From contig JBAIAA010000412.1 in NCBI GenBank assembly GCA_037893245.1, forward strand, positions 1,178,001-1,242,000: 64,000 bases of DNA. The letters run 5' to 3'. How positions within the stretch are numbered: position 1 is the first letter of the stretch; every line of letters starts with the position of its first letter. The DNA comes from Crossaster papposus. Its lineage: Eukaryota > Echinodermata > Asteroidea > Velatida > Solasteridae. The notes beneath the pieces were generated by a model. The model was not told the origin of the DNA, did not search any database, and worked only from the letters and a program-made list of their open reading frames with translations. This document shows, piece after piece, positions 12,901 to 24,900 of this stretch. The position numbers were made by a program, and so were the translations under genes.

Positions 12901-15900
12901 GTCAGTTTCTGGTGTTGAGCTGAGGGGAAAATTGTAATGGTTTAGGTCGTGCATGATGAGTCGTGAGATTGGTAAAATTGTGATGCATTAGAACCGACCT
13001 ATTCTGTTTTTAACAATCACTTAATACCCGTATATTTTGTTTATAGAAATGCTAAACTGCACCACATTTGTTATAAAATGTCAAGTTATCCGCTAAAAAG
13101 AGAACAGAGAACACACACACTTTAGACTATTATTCTTATACCCAGCACAAATACGACCAAGGGACTTCCCCCTATACCCCATATTTATATACACTTGAGA
13201 CCAGTGTTACCTAATATAACGCATCCCCTTAAAACCCAAATATAATTCTTGAGAAACATTCTGCAAACATGTATTCGCATTTTTGTATCACTGTGGAGAC
13301 ATGGCTTTGTTCTCGTGTACAAAATGGTTAGAAAGTCGAGCAAGTTTTTCAAAATGCTCCCATTTTAACCATAATTTTTTTATTGGGTTGAAATTTCTAC
13401 CCAATATACCCTATATTATACCCTAACACAAACACTAACCCTAACCCACATCCTAGTCCTAGTTTTTGAGTAATTTAAGTAAAATCAAAAAATCTAATTC
13501 GTGAAATTGCCAGTGGAGACCTATTCATCTATAGAAATTTACCCTCCGGGGACGTTTTGTCTCCATTGTACACATTGTGTTCATGTCTCCAGAGGGTACC
13601 GTATTTCGCACCACAATGACCATCACAAAGGAGGGGTTCCCTTCCTCATAGCTTGCTCCATATGATTATTTCATTTGAAGCAAGAAATGGGACGGAGAGA
13701 CCCCCCCCCCCCCCCTTCTCTTTTGTGGTAATCATTGTGCTGGCGGAATGTTGTGGGTTGACATAATGACTCGGGACAACATGAAGTATACGATGTAAAA
13801 ACACTTAAGTCGATGAAGGACAACATCTGACGTTGAATTTGTTTTCGTCATTACAGTGTTTCAATATTGACCTTTGACAAATCTTGAAATAGGCCTACGC
13901 TGTTTACATACGTGTAGTGAATAATGGCTCCGTGGGGGCCCATCCCTGCGATGGTTCCGAAGCTGAGGCCTCGGTTATCTGCAAACTTCCTGTATAAAAC
14001 ATCAGCGGAAATCTTCATTAATCACCACCTTAATTGCCTCTGTTTTTTCTTATGCCATGATGCTCACACTGTCAATGTCATTTATTATAACACAACTCTT
14101 TTGTTGTGACTTTCAAGTTTAGCACTGTTACACATCTGAATATGTTTAATTGAAATTACCCATATTAGGTGAAAAACAACTTACGCTCTTTCTTCAACGC
14201 ACTTGTTCATGACAATTTGTTCACTGATGACGTTTATGTCTCCTTTTATTGGATCCTGTTTAGAATAAAAGTCATGACAAAAATGTGTACATACAATGTA
14301 CATCTACTGGTCTCATCAATATCCCTTAGAACTTTTTCAATATTTAACAAAATACTTGTTTGTAAGTAATTAATTTTTAAAAGCATTTTTTTGTTATCAA
14401 TGATGATCCTTACCTTTAAACTGTCAATTTTCTCTTGCATCCAGGCCCCGATGTTACACAGCGCAACGGAATCCATGATCTGTTCAATAAAACAACCGAG
14501 AAACTTCACTTTCTTTGTACAGGAATACAGGTATGTTGGGGAATAAAACCTTCTGTGAATTATGTACTTTTTCATCACTGTCTTAGCTATACTAAGTTGT
14601 GCAGTTGTGTGTATCTGGATATAACTTAAGTGTGAGGACCTTTGGAACAATAAGTTATACCTAGGATGGCATTAAACCTGAGAACCTGAGCCCAAATCAT
14701 TGTAAGGTTCTCCTGTATCTTATGGGACACATCCAGAAAAGGTTTAGTAAAATCGTATGGAACAGAAGGGATCCTCTGTAGTATAGTGATGTAACCTTAT
14801 TGTGCAGTTATGTGCTTGTTTCCTTTTGCGATCGAGGATCGAAAAACAAACGAAAACAAAGGGAACAAAAGATCCCCGAAGGACGGTTTCTTTGTCCTCG
14901 ATCGGCAAGATAAGCGCAAAGCAATGGGGTTAGGTTTCAGTAAAGGAATAAAGAAAAACACAATAGGGAATCCTCGGTCGTAATGGCAATTCACGAACTA
15001 TAGTGCGTGTGTGTGGTTGACATTTACGTATTATTTGGACGTGGAATATTGGTTTGAAACGACAATAAACCTGACGAAGATCATGAGCCAAGTCCTCGTA
15101 AGGTTTTCGCGTACAGAAATTATATGGGGGAAGGGGAAGAACAAGTATAGTCCAACAGATCACTACGGGTCCTCAGTAGTGAAAACAAAACCAAGATCCC
15201 ATGCACAATTGTATATGTGTTCATCAGGTGAAAATATCCTTTACATCTAAAGACTTGCGAAATAAAATTAACCTGAGGACCCAGTGAACCGAGGACCACG
15301 TGATTGCCACGTGATTGCCACGTGATTGCAAATAAACAGGTTGCTCTATATTCTGCTGGCTTATGTGGCAGGATTTTGGGGAAATCTGATATATTTTTTG
15401 AGGGAAATCTGAATGTAATTAAACAAGTTTGTCAGCAAAGTGTGACACTATATAATTTATATCTTCTTTCTTTTCATTCTCTGCATATCCTCTCACGTGG
15501 TTGGTATGCCTTAATTATCGTACCTCTTTAAAGGGATAGTATACATTTTGCAACTATCCAACAAGTAACCAACCAAATTATTGTTCAAAACATACTTGAG
15601 TTAAATTGATTATTAATTATTAATTGTATTTATTAATTTATTATTCTGGCATGCTGTCATTTTAAAGAAATAATTGAATGAAAGGAAATTGCATCACAAA
15701 GGGGAAACATTTCGTTAGCAATCGTAATCTTAGAATTTAATTTTCTCGGAATATACAGCATTCACAGAGCTAAACCTACGTCAGCCATTGTTTGGGCTTT
15801 GAGAGCTTTGTTGCCCCAAACAATAACAATGCACAACTGACAAATGTTGTATTATAACTTTAAAAACAAAACCTCTTAAATTGCTTTCTCTCACATGTGC

Positions 15901-18900
15901 TTCCTCCATGCCACTTGCTTCCATTTTACTCTTCACTGCTTTCATGAGGAGAAGGGGCGATGCAGCAACGTAGCGCTTTTCATCCTGCAGACAGACAGAC
16001 AGACAGACATACAGACAAATTCCCAATATACAGACAAACAAACCTACTTTGTAAGTTTTAGGTAGTTGGACCTTCGAGGTCACTCGTCTGGACTTAGAGG
16101 AAATATTTAGTAAATGCTACAACTTCTGGACAGTAGACGCCATTTCGGCAGTACTGTTATCCCACTTTAAGTTACCTTAGTTTTCACAAAAATGTAATGT
16201 AATGTAATAAGGAAATGATTTTCAATCATATAAATCTTCTTACCATATCAACATCAAGTTCCCTTTACTCCTGCCCCGTCAAACCCCTTCATTTCGAAGT
16301 CGAACTTTGACTTACCGAGATGGATTCGTAGACAGCGTAACTGGCTTGGTCGCTGATCCATATCTTATTAGCAAGGCTGGCGTTCAGGCCTCGCAAATCA
16401 TCAAAGAATGTAGTGTAGTCTTTGACGATCACACAAGCTGCGCAGACAAAAACACAATAAATTGATACACAGCTATGTTGTTTAAGAAAGTTGGTTGCAT
16501 CTATTGATTAAACCATATCGCCCAGACACATGTATTGAGATTTTTTTTTTAAATGAACAAATACCTAAAAAGGTAAAACTGGCTGTACTTACATAAGGGT
16601 AACAAAGGGTAACACTATGAAAAATGCTACCACGCAATGTCTCCTATATAAATCCCTGCACTATATGTGGACATCTTTTGTTCACACGTCTAAATAGTTA
16701 CTGATAGTAATGCTTGTGCACTGATATTGTGCTTTAAATTATCTCTATAACTTGTTTATGACATTGAAATTAGTTTTGAGTAGCCTCCCCGTTGAATTAA
16801 TGACTGCATAATGCCAGACTATTTAACGGCTAATTTATATAAGAGGGACACATTTTCTTACGATTTGAATTCAGGCATGCACTACCATCTCCCCTCACGT
16901 TCAGGTGAGTTTTCACATCCGGAGGAACACGCACACTCGATATACTGTTGTACAAATATAACCTAGAAGACAAGGAGAAGAGCCAATTAATGTTATGTGC
17001 ATGGGTCGTTCGCGTGCACAACTTTACCATTTATGATACATTAAATACAATAATACTCATTCAATCAAAAGGCATTATTACACAAAAGCTTAGATCCTTT
17101 ACGTAGAAAAATTCAGGACTCTAGTCTTAAACTGGGCATATATTATGTTTTGTTGTTTATGGTAATTATGTGCAATCTTTAACTCAAACAATTAATGTCA
17201 CATTTACAGTTTTGCCTTCTATATTTCAAAATGTGATCCCTTAATGCCATTGTGAATGCACTGGGCTCACGCGTAAGGAAATGGTCCAATTAAAAACAAA
17301 AAATTAACAACCGATATTGACCCACTTCCGGTAATAACATTTACAAGCAAACAAAATTAACAAAAATTCAAAGCATTTTGATATTTTGTGTAATTCCCGA
17401 ACTGACCTTGTGTCTGTCTTTGTGACAATGGCGTATGATACAAACATGGGGTTGTATGGGACATCGTCGCCTCGCAAATTGAACAACCCTGTAATGGATT
17501 GGATTCAATCACAAACAATAATTGACAGGTGCACTTTGAAATAACGAACAGCGGTTTAAGCTGGCAGGATTTAAAAAAATAAAGAAAAAGATATATGAAT
17601 ATGTTGTGATATAACCCAACGAAATGACTCAGAAGTCGCTAGAATAATATGCTTGAGTAATAGTAATACACCTTTTAACAATGTCTTACACAACACAACA
17701 ACTGTAGGCCTACAGCATGAGTAATACACCAAAGCGAAGAGCAAACGATGTGCTTCAACACTTACTGTATTAAAAAAACTAATACCTTTCAATTTCAATT
17801 TTGAAATCCGTTCGTGTATCCCTTTCTGTTTTAGGTAAAATGTTTCTTTGCTCAGAAAGAGAAGAAAGAGCATAACTGTTTGCCACAGGCCTGAAGTTTT
17901 CTTTGGAGATTTTGATCGGTAAGTATGAAATCTTACATGCAATTTCATCCAGTTTAGTGATGACCAGGGCATCTATGCTCTGTCCTTTCACCTGGTCTAG
18001 TTCCCACCGGATGCTGTTCTGGCCCGGTGCGCCATTAATGACCTTCTGCTGCCATGTTTCACCTGTTAAAATCAACCAGATCATTTAAATTTTTGTTACA
18101 CTACAAATCATTTTTGTTTAATAACAATTATTTCAGATTTAAAAACTCTACCTTATGATACTAATTTATTTAGCATATGTTTGAAATTGATTGATATAAG
18201 ACGAATTCGATCTCTTAATGCTACCTTTCGGCAACATCTTATTAGACGAAATTGATCTGTAATGACGAATATCCCCGAGACAATGTTTAACTAGAGTGAC
18301 CAAAATTAAAATTGAATGGTAAATGACTAAATTTGTTTAGCAAAAGTGTGTGAAATTGTTTTTCTCGGAAGAAATTGAATGCGGAAATTGGTGAATTTGA
18401 ATGAATTTCTGTTTAAATAGCCTGGAAAACCTACAGTATAAAGGCCCCGTTGTCTGCACTTTTTAGGCAAACAATATATACCTGTGTACTTTGCGGCGTC
18501 CAGAATGACGATGACCGTCTCAGGGTTGTATGGGGGCTGGTCGGCCCAGATTTGATCAATCAGATTTGCCGCGATGGATTTCATTTTTATTGTCGTATCC
18601 GGCAGCTGTTTCTGCAGTTCAGCTTCGTAGTCCTCATAATCACCTGGGTTGAAGATTAAAAAAACGGTCGTTTGAAGGGATGAGTGGTGAATAATGAAGG
18701 GCATGCAGGGATGAAAGATGACGACATTTGAAATCTTGAATGACGAGTTTCAGTGATTGGTCTGAGTAATTATTTATTTGTATATATTTATTTACTTACT
18801 AACTGACATCAAGGTGGGATCAAAGCCTATAAAGTCACCGTTGTTGAGATTTTCGGCCAACCATACTTGAGGACTTGGAACGTCAAATGTTGCCCCTGCA

Positions 18901-21900
18901 AAACATTGTTAAAATTGATCATAAAGCTATTACCGTTTTCCTGTCTCAGAAACAAAAAATTAATTGAATACCTTATTTTCTATTCCGATAATCAATTTTG
19001 TCGACTTTCAAAAATCAACGATCATTGTGCATTGTTGCTAAAAAAAAACGATCTACGAACTCATATATATTAGTTTTCTTTCTATATTTTCTATGAATTA
19101 ACATTCTGAAGTGTTTCTTATTTAGTAGAAATCATCTTTTAATACACGTGAACTGTAATACTTACACTGACAAGCTGATTTATTAGGCGTCCATGAAGAA
19201 TTAATTAAAAGTTGGAAAAATTGTGTGACTCAAAAAAGGTATACCGTAACCTTTTTTCCTTCTGTGATTCACATATTTTCTGATTATATACATATTCTCT
19301 GATTATGTTTTTGATTATGTTTCCTACCTTTATAACTGTTACTTTATTATGAACATTTATTTAAATCTACTTTATTGATTTATTTTTACTACTTTTGTTG
19401 GTGACCCAATTCAGTTTATTGTTAATTCTCTATGCCAAACTTTTGATTTATAAGTTTTTCTTGTTGTGCCACTTTCATCTATATAGAAACTAAATTGTTT
19501 GCCTTTCATCCATAGTTTGTTTTGTTATGTTGTTTATGTTTCAAATTCTGTGTATGTCCTAATTAATTTTAATTAAGGGATCCATACCAGTATAAGCTCA
19601 GTTTTTTTGTATGGATTCCGTATCTCTATACATTTGTATTATTTGCTGATTATTTGTGTGGGTGTAACTGTGTGTAATTGTTATTGTAATTACTAGAGAT
19701 AAAATCAAGTTCAAGTTCATGAACATCAACTGCGTTTATTTAGAAGTTATACTGTATTAAGCAATAATAATGATGACCTATTTTCACAAAGAAATAAACA
19801 CAAAATCGTGGTTAAAGATTGTCAGTAAGAATAATTTGGTTTTTTTTACCAATTTTCATTAGGTCCCATTGGCAGTCCATCTCTTTCTCCGCTTGCAGGA
19901 AATACCGGCCGTCTGTCCATAACTTAGCGGCGGTCGCTGTGACTACGGCGAGTCCTGCATGATAAAGGAGACAGCAAGGTAAGAATTCTTATCGCGGCAT
20001 TTTGTAAGCCTTGCGACCACGGGACGTTGGTCAAACTTGGCTCCGTTAAAATGGCGTATTTGCTGCTGTTCCGATCTGTACAAGATATCTTGTGAAATCT
20101 TGCCAATAAGCCAACTCGGCATTCCAACTGCGCATGTACACAGGAATATTATTTTGACGATTTTTCTTACGAGATAAACATTTCATCGTATGCGTGCAAA
20201 GGCATAGTGGGCCGTGCCAGTAAATTTCAAGAGATCGTCGTGTTCTAAAGTAACATTTAAACAAACAAAACCCCAAACGTTTTGACAGTGAACTTAGTGT
20301 GTTCAGGTGTTTTGTGTGTCCAAACTTTTGTTTAAACAAAAGTTGTTATTGTCTTTTCGATTGCACGAAAAATGTGAATTTTCGTATTCAGTTACCACGT
20401 CCCCCATAGTCTTGTGTGAATTTTTGGGGCGTGTTTATCCCGAAAGAAACATCGTCGAATCTTGTTGTGCACATGGGCTTTTCAACTTTTGTGAGTGGTA
20501 TATATTATCTATATTAAACAGCTTCATTCGTTAACTTTATTGAGAAAATATACTTGCATCTTCTTCCTTTTCACTTACCTGCTGACCCCATTAAGCCCGA
20601 TATGAAAGCCCGCCTCTTGTCGCGTGAAGCTACATATTCACTCTGTGACAGAAAAAAGGAACAAGTTCAAGTAAGGACTATAGTATACATGGACTGGCAA
20701 TGAGGTCACTAGAGCACGTCTATTCCCCCGAGTGACTGTGAGTGACCAAAAGAGGGACCTTTTACCGGAAATAGGTCCCCATTTTGGTCACTCACAGTTC
20801 ATATGTGTTTTATAACACACCTCGGTCCAAAATAAGAAAAGAAACCTTCAGATCCGATCCAGACGCCACCATTTTTCATATTAAGATGAGCCTGGCAAAC
20901 CTCTTGAAGGCGCTGTAACTAGTCAAACATGTTAAATCTATTTCCCGCAAATTTACCGGTGGCGCAAATCTCATGCACTAGCTTATTTCAGTTAACCCCA
21001 CGTGACCGTGTTTCAGCCAACCAGAATACAGAACTAGCAAGAGGTGTGTTATAATTATTAACGATAGTTCGACTAACTCTGACCGAACTCACGCTAGTCA
21101 ACGATGGTTGACATAGTGCAGCGGGGACCAACTATCGGCGAAAAAAATGAGAAACGTTGCCGTGCAAACTGGCATGTTTTGTCCACGTTAATGTGTACTC
21201 CTGTCATTTTTGTCAGCATTGTACGATAAGAACGGCCGTTATGTAAGTTGTCCTAAACTACGCAATAACTATTTTGGAAATATCATGTTAAAGTATTGTT
21301 TGGCCAGTACGCGGTGCAAATACGATGTTTTCGGCGCCAAAAAGTTCGACCATAGTTCGATAAGAGTCGTTCGCACTGCACTTTATGACGCATGCGCTAG
21401 TTACGTCACATACTAACCACTATTGAACCATTGGTCGATAGTCGAACTTGCTTAAGGGTGTGGAGTAAAAATAAAACAAGTAAAAAAAAAATATGTTTTT
21501 TCCCCGTATTGTACGAAATTATTGAAGTATTTAGTAGTCATTGTTTTTTTAGTTTTTTTTTTAATTTCCAATATATACGAGTGTAAACCTTTTCAATCGA
21601 TTATGCTTGATTTGTTTCCGTGGCAAGGCATTTTGCTCGAATCACCCTGTTTCCTACCAGGAGCATTTTAGTAACTGGACGCGGTGTAAATATTGTTTTA
21701 CAGACAAACGAATAAACGACTAAAGTGCAGTGACCTCACTGCCTTATCACAATAATATTTGCATGGCGGAATATACTTTACAACAATCACTGCGTCACTT
21801 TAAAAAGTGACGTTAAGAAAATGTCCTTTGAAAATAGGCGTGCACAAACTGTTCGAAATGGTAACTGTTATCCAAGAGACGGGTGATAATATAAAATGCC

Positions 21901-24900
21901 ACGATGATTAATTTTTGACCAATGAAAGCACCGATATTTTATAAATTAAAAGTAGGTCTCTGGTGCTACTTACTCCGTGTGCATCTTCCGATGGGATTAT
22001 GTAAGCGGCGATTCCATTGGTTGCCATTTCCTGGCGAAGGCTTTTGACTTCTGCCGTGGTGTTAATGACTGTACTAGGGTAGTGCGGCGGCTAAATAAGC
22101 GCACGAAAGACACAAACAGAGTAACTAACGTGCTGTAAATGTCATTATATTGGACAATAAATAAATGCATATTCCTGAGTTTGTAACATTGAGTTAAACT
22201 CAAAATTTAGGAAGGACTTGGGCCTACTATACAATAAAAGTTTGATAAACTAAAACGGTAAAACACAGGTCGGGGCGGCGCCAAAGTAAATTACGTGGCA
22301 ATCAGGGGCGTCAATCCCATTTCAAATGTGGGGGGGACATTACTGAAGTCAAGAATTATTAGAGGGGTTTAGCATGCACATTATACAAACGTCAACCCGA
22401 GTGCACAATATTGGCACAGCCAGCATATCATGCGGCCGGCATAATTATGACAAGCCCAGACGGCGAGTGTCTTCTGGCACTTGGAATCCCCCAAAATCTC
22501 ATGTTTTGGATGTTTACTTATCCTATTTCAAATGTCTGGTTGAAAGGAAACCAACCTCATGTTTTACCGTTCTCGAGAAAACCCTGTGGTTTACATCGGA
22601 CACGATATAAGAGAGAACTTGAAGGGAGAACAAGTGTTTCTGGGGGCGCCATACCCATACCCATAGATCGGGGCGGACATACGTCACAGGTCAGCGCGCC
22701 GATGAAAACAATATACGCGCTGACACTGCACTGTAGCATACAAGACTGCGCGCGAGATCATCGTTCTTACCGGCGCGGTGTACGTATTATGACGCCCTTT
22801 TTATGACAGTTCCCGGATGTCCGCCCCGATCTATACCCGGGGGCGCAGTGGTCCCCTGACTCTAATGCTGCGTTCCAATCGCGTTGTGTTTATCGTGTTC
22901 ACGTATAATGGCGTTCTAATCGCCTGGTAACTCGTGTTCACCAGTGGTGAACTCCAGGTGGAATTTTTGTCTCCATGTTCACGACTTCATAAACGAATGA
23001 AATACTCGCGCATGCGTGTTGGTTCACGTACGAGTTCTTGAGCGATAAAGAATGTCCTTGCCGTACGACTAACTCGACTGTGCGCGTGCGTCTTGGTGAG
23101 TAGCGTTTGGAATGCAACCAAAAACTGCAGGGGCCAATTTCATAGAGCTGCTAAGCAAAAAATATTGCTTAGCACAAAAAAGTCTTGCTCATTAAAAACA
23201 GGTTACCAGCCAAAATTATACGTGTTTTTCATGCTAAGCAAAAAACAGCTGATTATCAATCCAAAACAATAAAGATCAGGTGAAAATTTGGTCTGTAACC
23301 TTGTTTTTGCCAAGGACAAATTGTCATGCTAAGCAAATTGTTGTGCTTAGCAGCTCTATAAAATTGGCCCCAGGGCCCAATTTCTTAGCTCTGCTAACCA
23401 CAGAATTCTGCGCTTACGGTCACCGTTTTCCGCTAACCGCGCTAGCAGAAAAAAATTGCGCTAACCCTGTAAGCACAGAATCCTTAGTTACGGGATGTAC
23501 GCATGCTCAGAGAACAAAATTCCTCGCTAACGCGTGAAATACGTTTACCATAAGCACCGAATTTTCTGCTATAGTAAGCAGGGATTTTTCGCTAACGGTA
23601 AGCAGAGCCAAAAAATTGGGCCCCGATCGTGAACGTGGAGAAATCCACGGTGAACACGATAAAAACGACGCGATTGGAACGCAGCGTTATACTGCGATTT
23701 GATTGTCAGCTTTGCGAAGGTTCGCTAGAGTTGAACACGATCAAGCACAGCCAATGGCACACGCACTTCACTGAACTTTTGTACACACAAAACCTTCTCA
23801 AACTAGGCTATAACTTTACCCAAAACACAGATTTTAACCACAGCCGAAGTCCACACACGACCTACATGTTCTACAGTATGAATATGGCTGCAAAACATCA
23901 TTTACTGAATTATCGATTTCAGGGGCTATGTTACAGCAACAGATAATATAAATTTAGGAAAAAGTGAGATTACGTCTGGACGAGATAACGCCTGTTTTCA
24001 GGCGAACAGTATGTTCACGTATGTACATGCACACGTACGAAATACACGTGAAGATCGAGTTTGTGCGCACACATACGTACGCCTGCATAGGGCGGCCAAA
24101 CCCGCAGTAGCGCGTTAATTTGTCCGGTTCTGTTGGATCCGCAGCCGTTGTTGGACTTGGATGGACTCCGTTTGAATCCGTCATCACGCCGCCGCTCCGC
24201 TATTCTTGACAGTTTCCGCTACAGTACATATTGCCCTATTATGAGATACACGAGTTCAAAAACATGGGGGGGGGGACATTTGATATTGTGTCCCCCACCC
24301 TTCAAAATATGGGGGGGACGTGTCCCCCTGTCCCCCCCAGGATTGACGCCCATTGTGGCAATCATTGTTATAGGATAGCCTACCAACATGATGAAGAGCC
24401 ACATCTTAACAACGTTGTGCGAAGACGAAAGACACCAAAAGGATAATATAATAAGCCGCATATGAACTTTTAAAGTCTGGATACTACTCTATAGTCTTTA
24501 ACGACAGACGTTGAACCCGTTAAATGCCATTGTTGTACCGTAGCTTTCAACGGAATTTCTCATCAATAACCCTAATTCAATTATGTTCGGCCGGTGTCTA
24601 GACTTCGATCAACCTGGGATTTCACTTCCTTTTGGACCGATTTCAGTTTCCAAGGCGCCCACGTATGTAGCAGTACTTGTTAGAGTCGGCGGGCGTTTGT
24701 TGTGACTGCGCCCGCCACTCTGTAACATATTCCTCTGGTTATTTCAAGGCTCATCCTCGATAAACTCATTCATACCTCAGTAATGTACTCATTCACTTAG
24801 GAACTAAAAAATAAAATAAATGCCCGCAGAAAGCACTATAGTTCGTGAATTGCCATTACGACCGAGGATCCCCTATTGTGTTTTCCTTTATTCCTTTACT

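Larger units (their letters stand above)
22865..23687. mobile_element. TIR element carrying two back-to-back foldback MITEs
   Basis: Inverted ends ATGCTGCGTTCCAATCGCG and CGCGATTGGAACGCAGCGT, each flanked by TA. Between them lie foldback MITEs at 23129-23371 and 23373-23623. No transposase is seen. Confidence 0.7.
22303..24354. mobile_element. Non-autonomous hAT-like DNA transposon with nested insertions
   Basis: It begins CAGGGGCGTCAATCC and ends GGATTGACGCCCATT, roughly inverted. An exact 8-bp direct repeat GTGGCAAT flanks it at 22295-22302 and 24355-24362, the target-site size of hAT transposons. G-rich runs follow the left end and C-rich runs precede the right end. No transposase ORF is present. 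Other elements lie inside it (22666-22831 and 22865-23687). It occupies the XPNPEP2 intron between exons 2 and 3. Confidence 0.7.

Noticed and set aside
13410-13470. Interstitial telomere (CCCTAAC-like units)
   Set aside because: Only a few irregular units, and the same stretch recurs inside the second copy of repeat family C, so it belongs to that element.
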